DNA from: Peptococcaceae bacterium
GTDB lineage: Bacteria; Bacillota; Peptococcia; Peptococcales; Peptococcaceae
Direction of reading: 5' to 3'
Assembly: GCA_017622155.1 (NCBI GenBank)
Contig: JAGARS010000175.1
Coordinates: 1-5,663, forward strand
DNA length: 5,663 nt
Shown: one piece after another, positions 5,293-5,663 of the stretch
Position numbering within the stretch: the first letter of the stretch is position 1
Layout of the letters: each line of letters begins with the position of its first letter
Translations under genes and position numbers: made by a program
Notes under the pieces: model-generated
Databases searched by the model: none
What the model was told of the DNA's origin: nothing
The model's input: only the letters and a program-made list of their open reading frames with translations

Positions 5293-5663
5293 TTATGATA
5301 CGGCTCCCCTTTGATAATGCGATAACTGCGGTATAATTGTTCCACCAGAATCAGGCGCATCAGCTGATGCGGAAATGTCATTTTCGAGAAAGACAACAGC
5401 AAATCCGCCTGTTTTAAAATGCTTTCATCCAGCCCCAGGGAGCCGCCAATTACCATAGTCACATGGCTTTTGCCCGATACAGCCAGACTGTCAATTTTTT
5501 CTGCCAACTGTTCTGAGCTGAACATCTTGCCCTCAATAGCCAGTGCAATCAGATACGTATCATCTTTGATATATTTCTGAATGCGCTGCGCTTCTTTGGC
5601 CTTAATCTGCGCTTCCTCTGCTTCCGACGCACCATCAGGCGTCTGCTCATCAGCTACTTCTAC
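5289..5663 (-). CDS. rlmH: RlmH 23S rRNA methyltransferase, partial (C-terminal)
   Basis: The last 124 codons of the SPOUT-class methyltransferase that modifies N3 of pseudouridine 1915 in helix 69 of 23S rRNA, on the assembled ribosome and using S-adenosylmethionine. The frame is open to the window edge and begins [20 protein letters not shown]; about 35 N-terminal residues of the usual length near 159 are missing. Clear family marks: [20 protein letters not shown], the SAM-binding knot region [35 protein letters not shown], and the C-terminal YHK that closes the active site. A Met within the frame at 5525 is internal, not a start. The stop overlaps the permease ATG by four bases. The gene is expected to be intact beyond the window. 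Confidence 0.96.
   Translation of the reverse strand, partial: VEVADEQTPDGASEAEEAQIKAKEAQRIQKYIKDDTYLIALAIEGKMFSSEQLAEKIDSLAVSGKSHVTMVIGGSLGLDESILKQADLLLSFSKMTFPHQLMRLILVEQLYRSYRIIKGEPYHK

Overview
The window reads as chromosomal DNA of an anaerobic, low-to-mid GC Bacillota (Firmicutes). Strong AGGAGG-type ribosome binding sites, TGnTATAAT promoters and a rubredoxin-domain flavoprotein all fit this. A member of the Negativicutes is plausible but not proven. The genes are mostly core: replicative helicase dnaB and the end of rlmH, plus four accessory or household genes. No phage, IS transposase, tRNA, rRNA or CRISPR array is visible.

Layout, left to right. (1) 1-178: upstream region of the first gene, with a perfect 16-bp palindrome, an extended -10 and a strong RBS. 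(2) 179-772 (+): cytidylate-kinase-like P-loop protein. (3) 773-1109: intergenic, filled almost entirely by two 148-bp copies of one hairpin-forming element in opposite orientation (783-930 and 957-1104). (4) 1110-1889 (-): a divergent sirtuin with Gln where the usual catalytic His stands. (5) 1890-2047: divergent control region with two mirrored extended -10 boxes and two 20-bp operator-like palindromes between them. (6) 2048-3385 (+): dnaB. (7) 3386-3588: 3' region with a bidirectional terminator. (8) 3589-4317 (-): flavin reductase fused to two identical rubredoxin-like domains. (9) 4390-5292 (-): EamA/DMT permease. (10) 5289-5663 (-): C-terminal 124 codons of rlmH, cut by the window edge and overlapping the permease start by ATGA.

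Transcription units. The kinase-like gene stands alone and converges on the sirtuin, with the repeat pair between them. The sirtuin and dnaB diverge from a compact shared control region, so one unknown regulator may act on both. dnaB and the flavoprotein converge on one shared terminator. rlmH and the permease form a coupled operon on the minus strand, followed by the flavoprotein, which has its own -10 box.

Most notable: (a) the 148-bp element pair. The copies align without gaps at about 70% identity (103/148 by hand), and at least seven differences are compensated on the other side of the predicted stem, which points to selection on the folded form. (b) The double operator TTrTACCG-N4-CGrTATAA, centres 31 bp apart, between sirtuin and dnaB. 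(c) The sirtuin's His-to-Gln active site. (d) The tandem rubredoxin domains, identical over 30 residues although the DNA differs at 10 synonymous sites.
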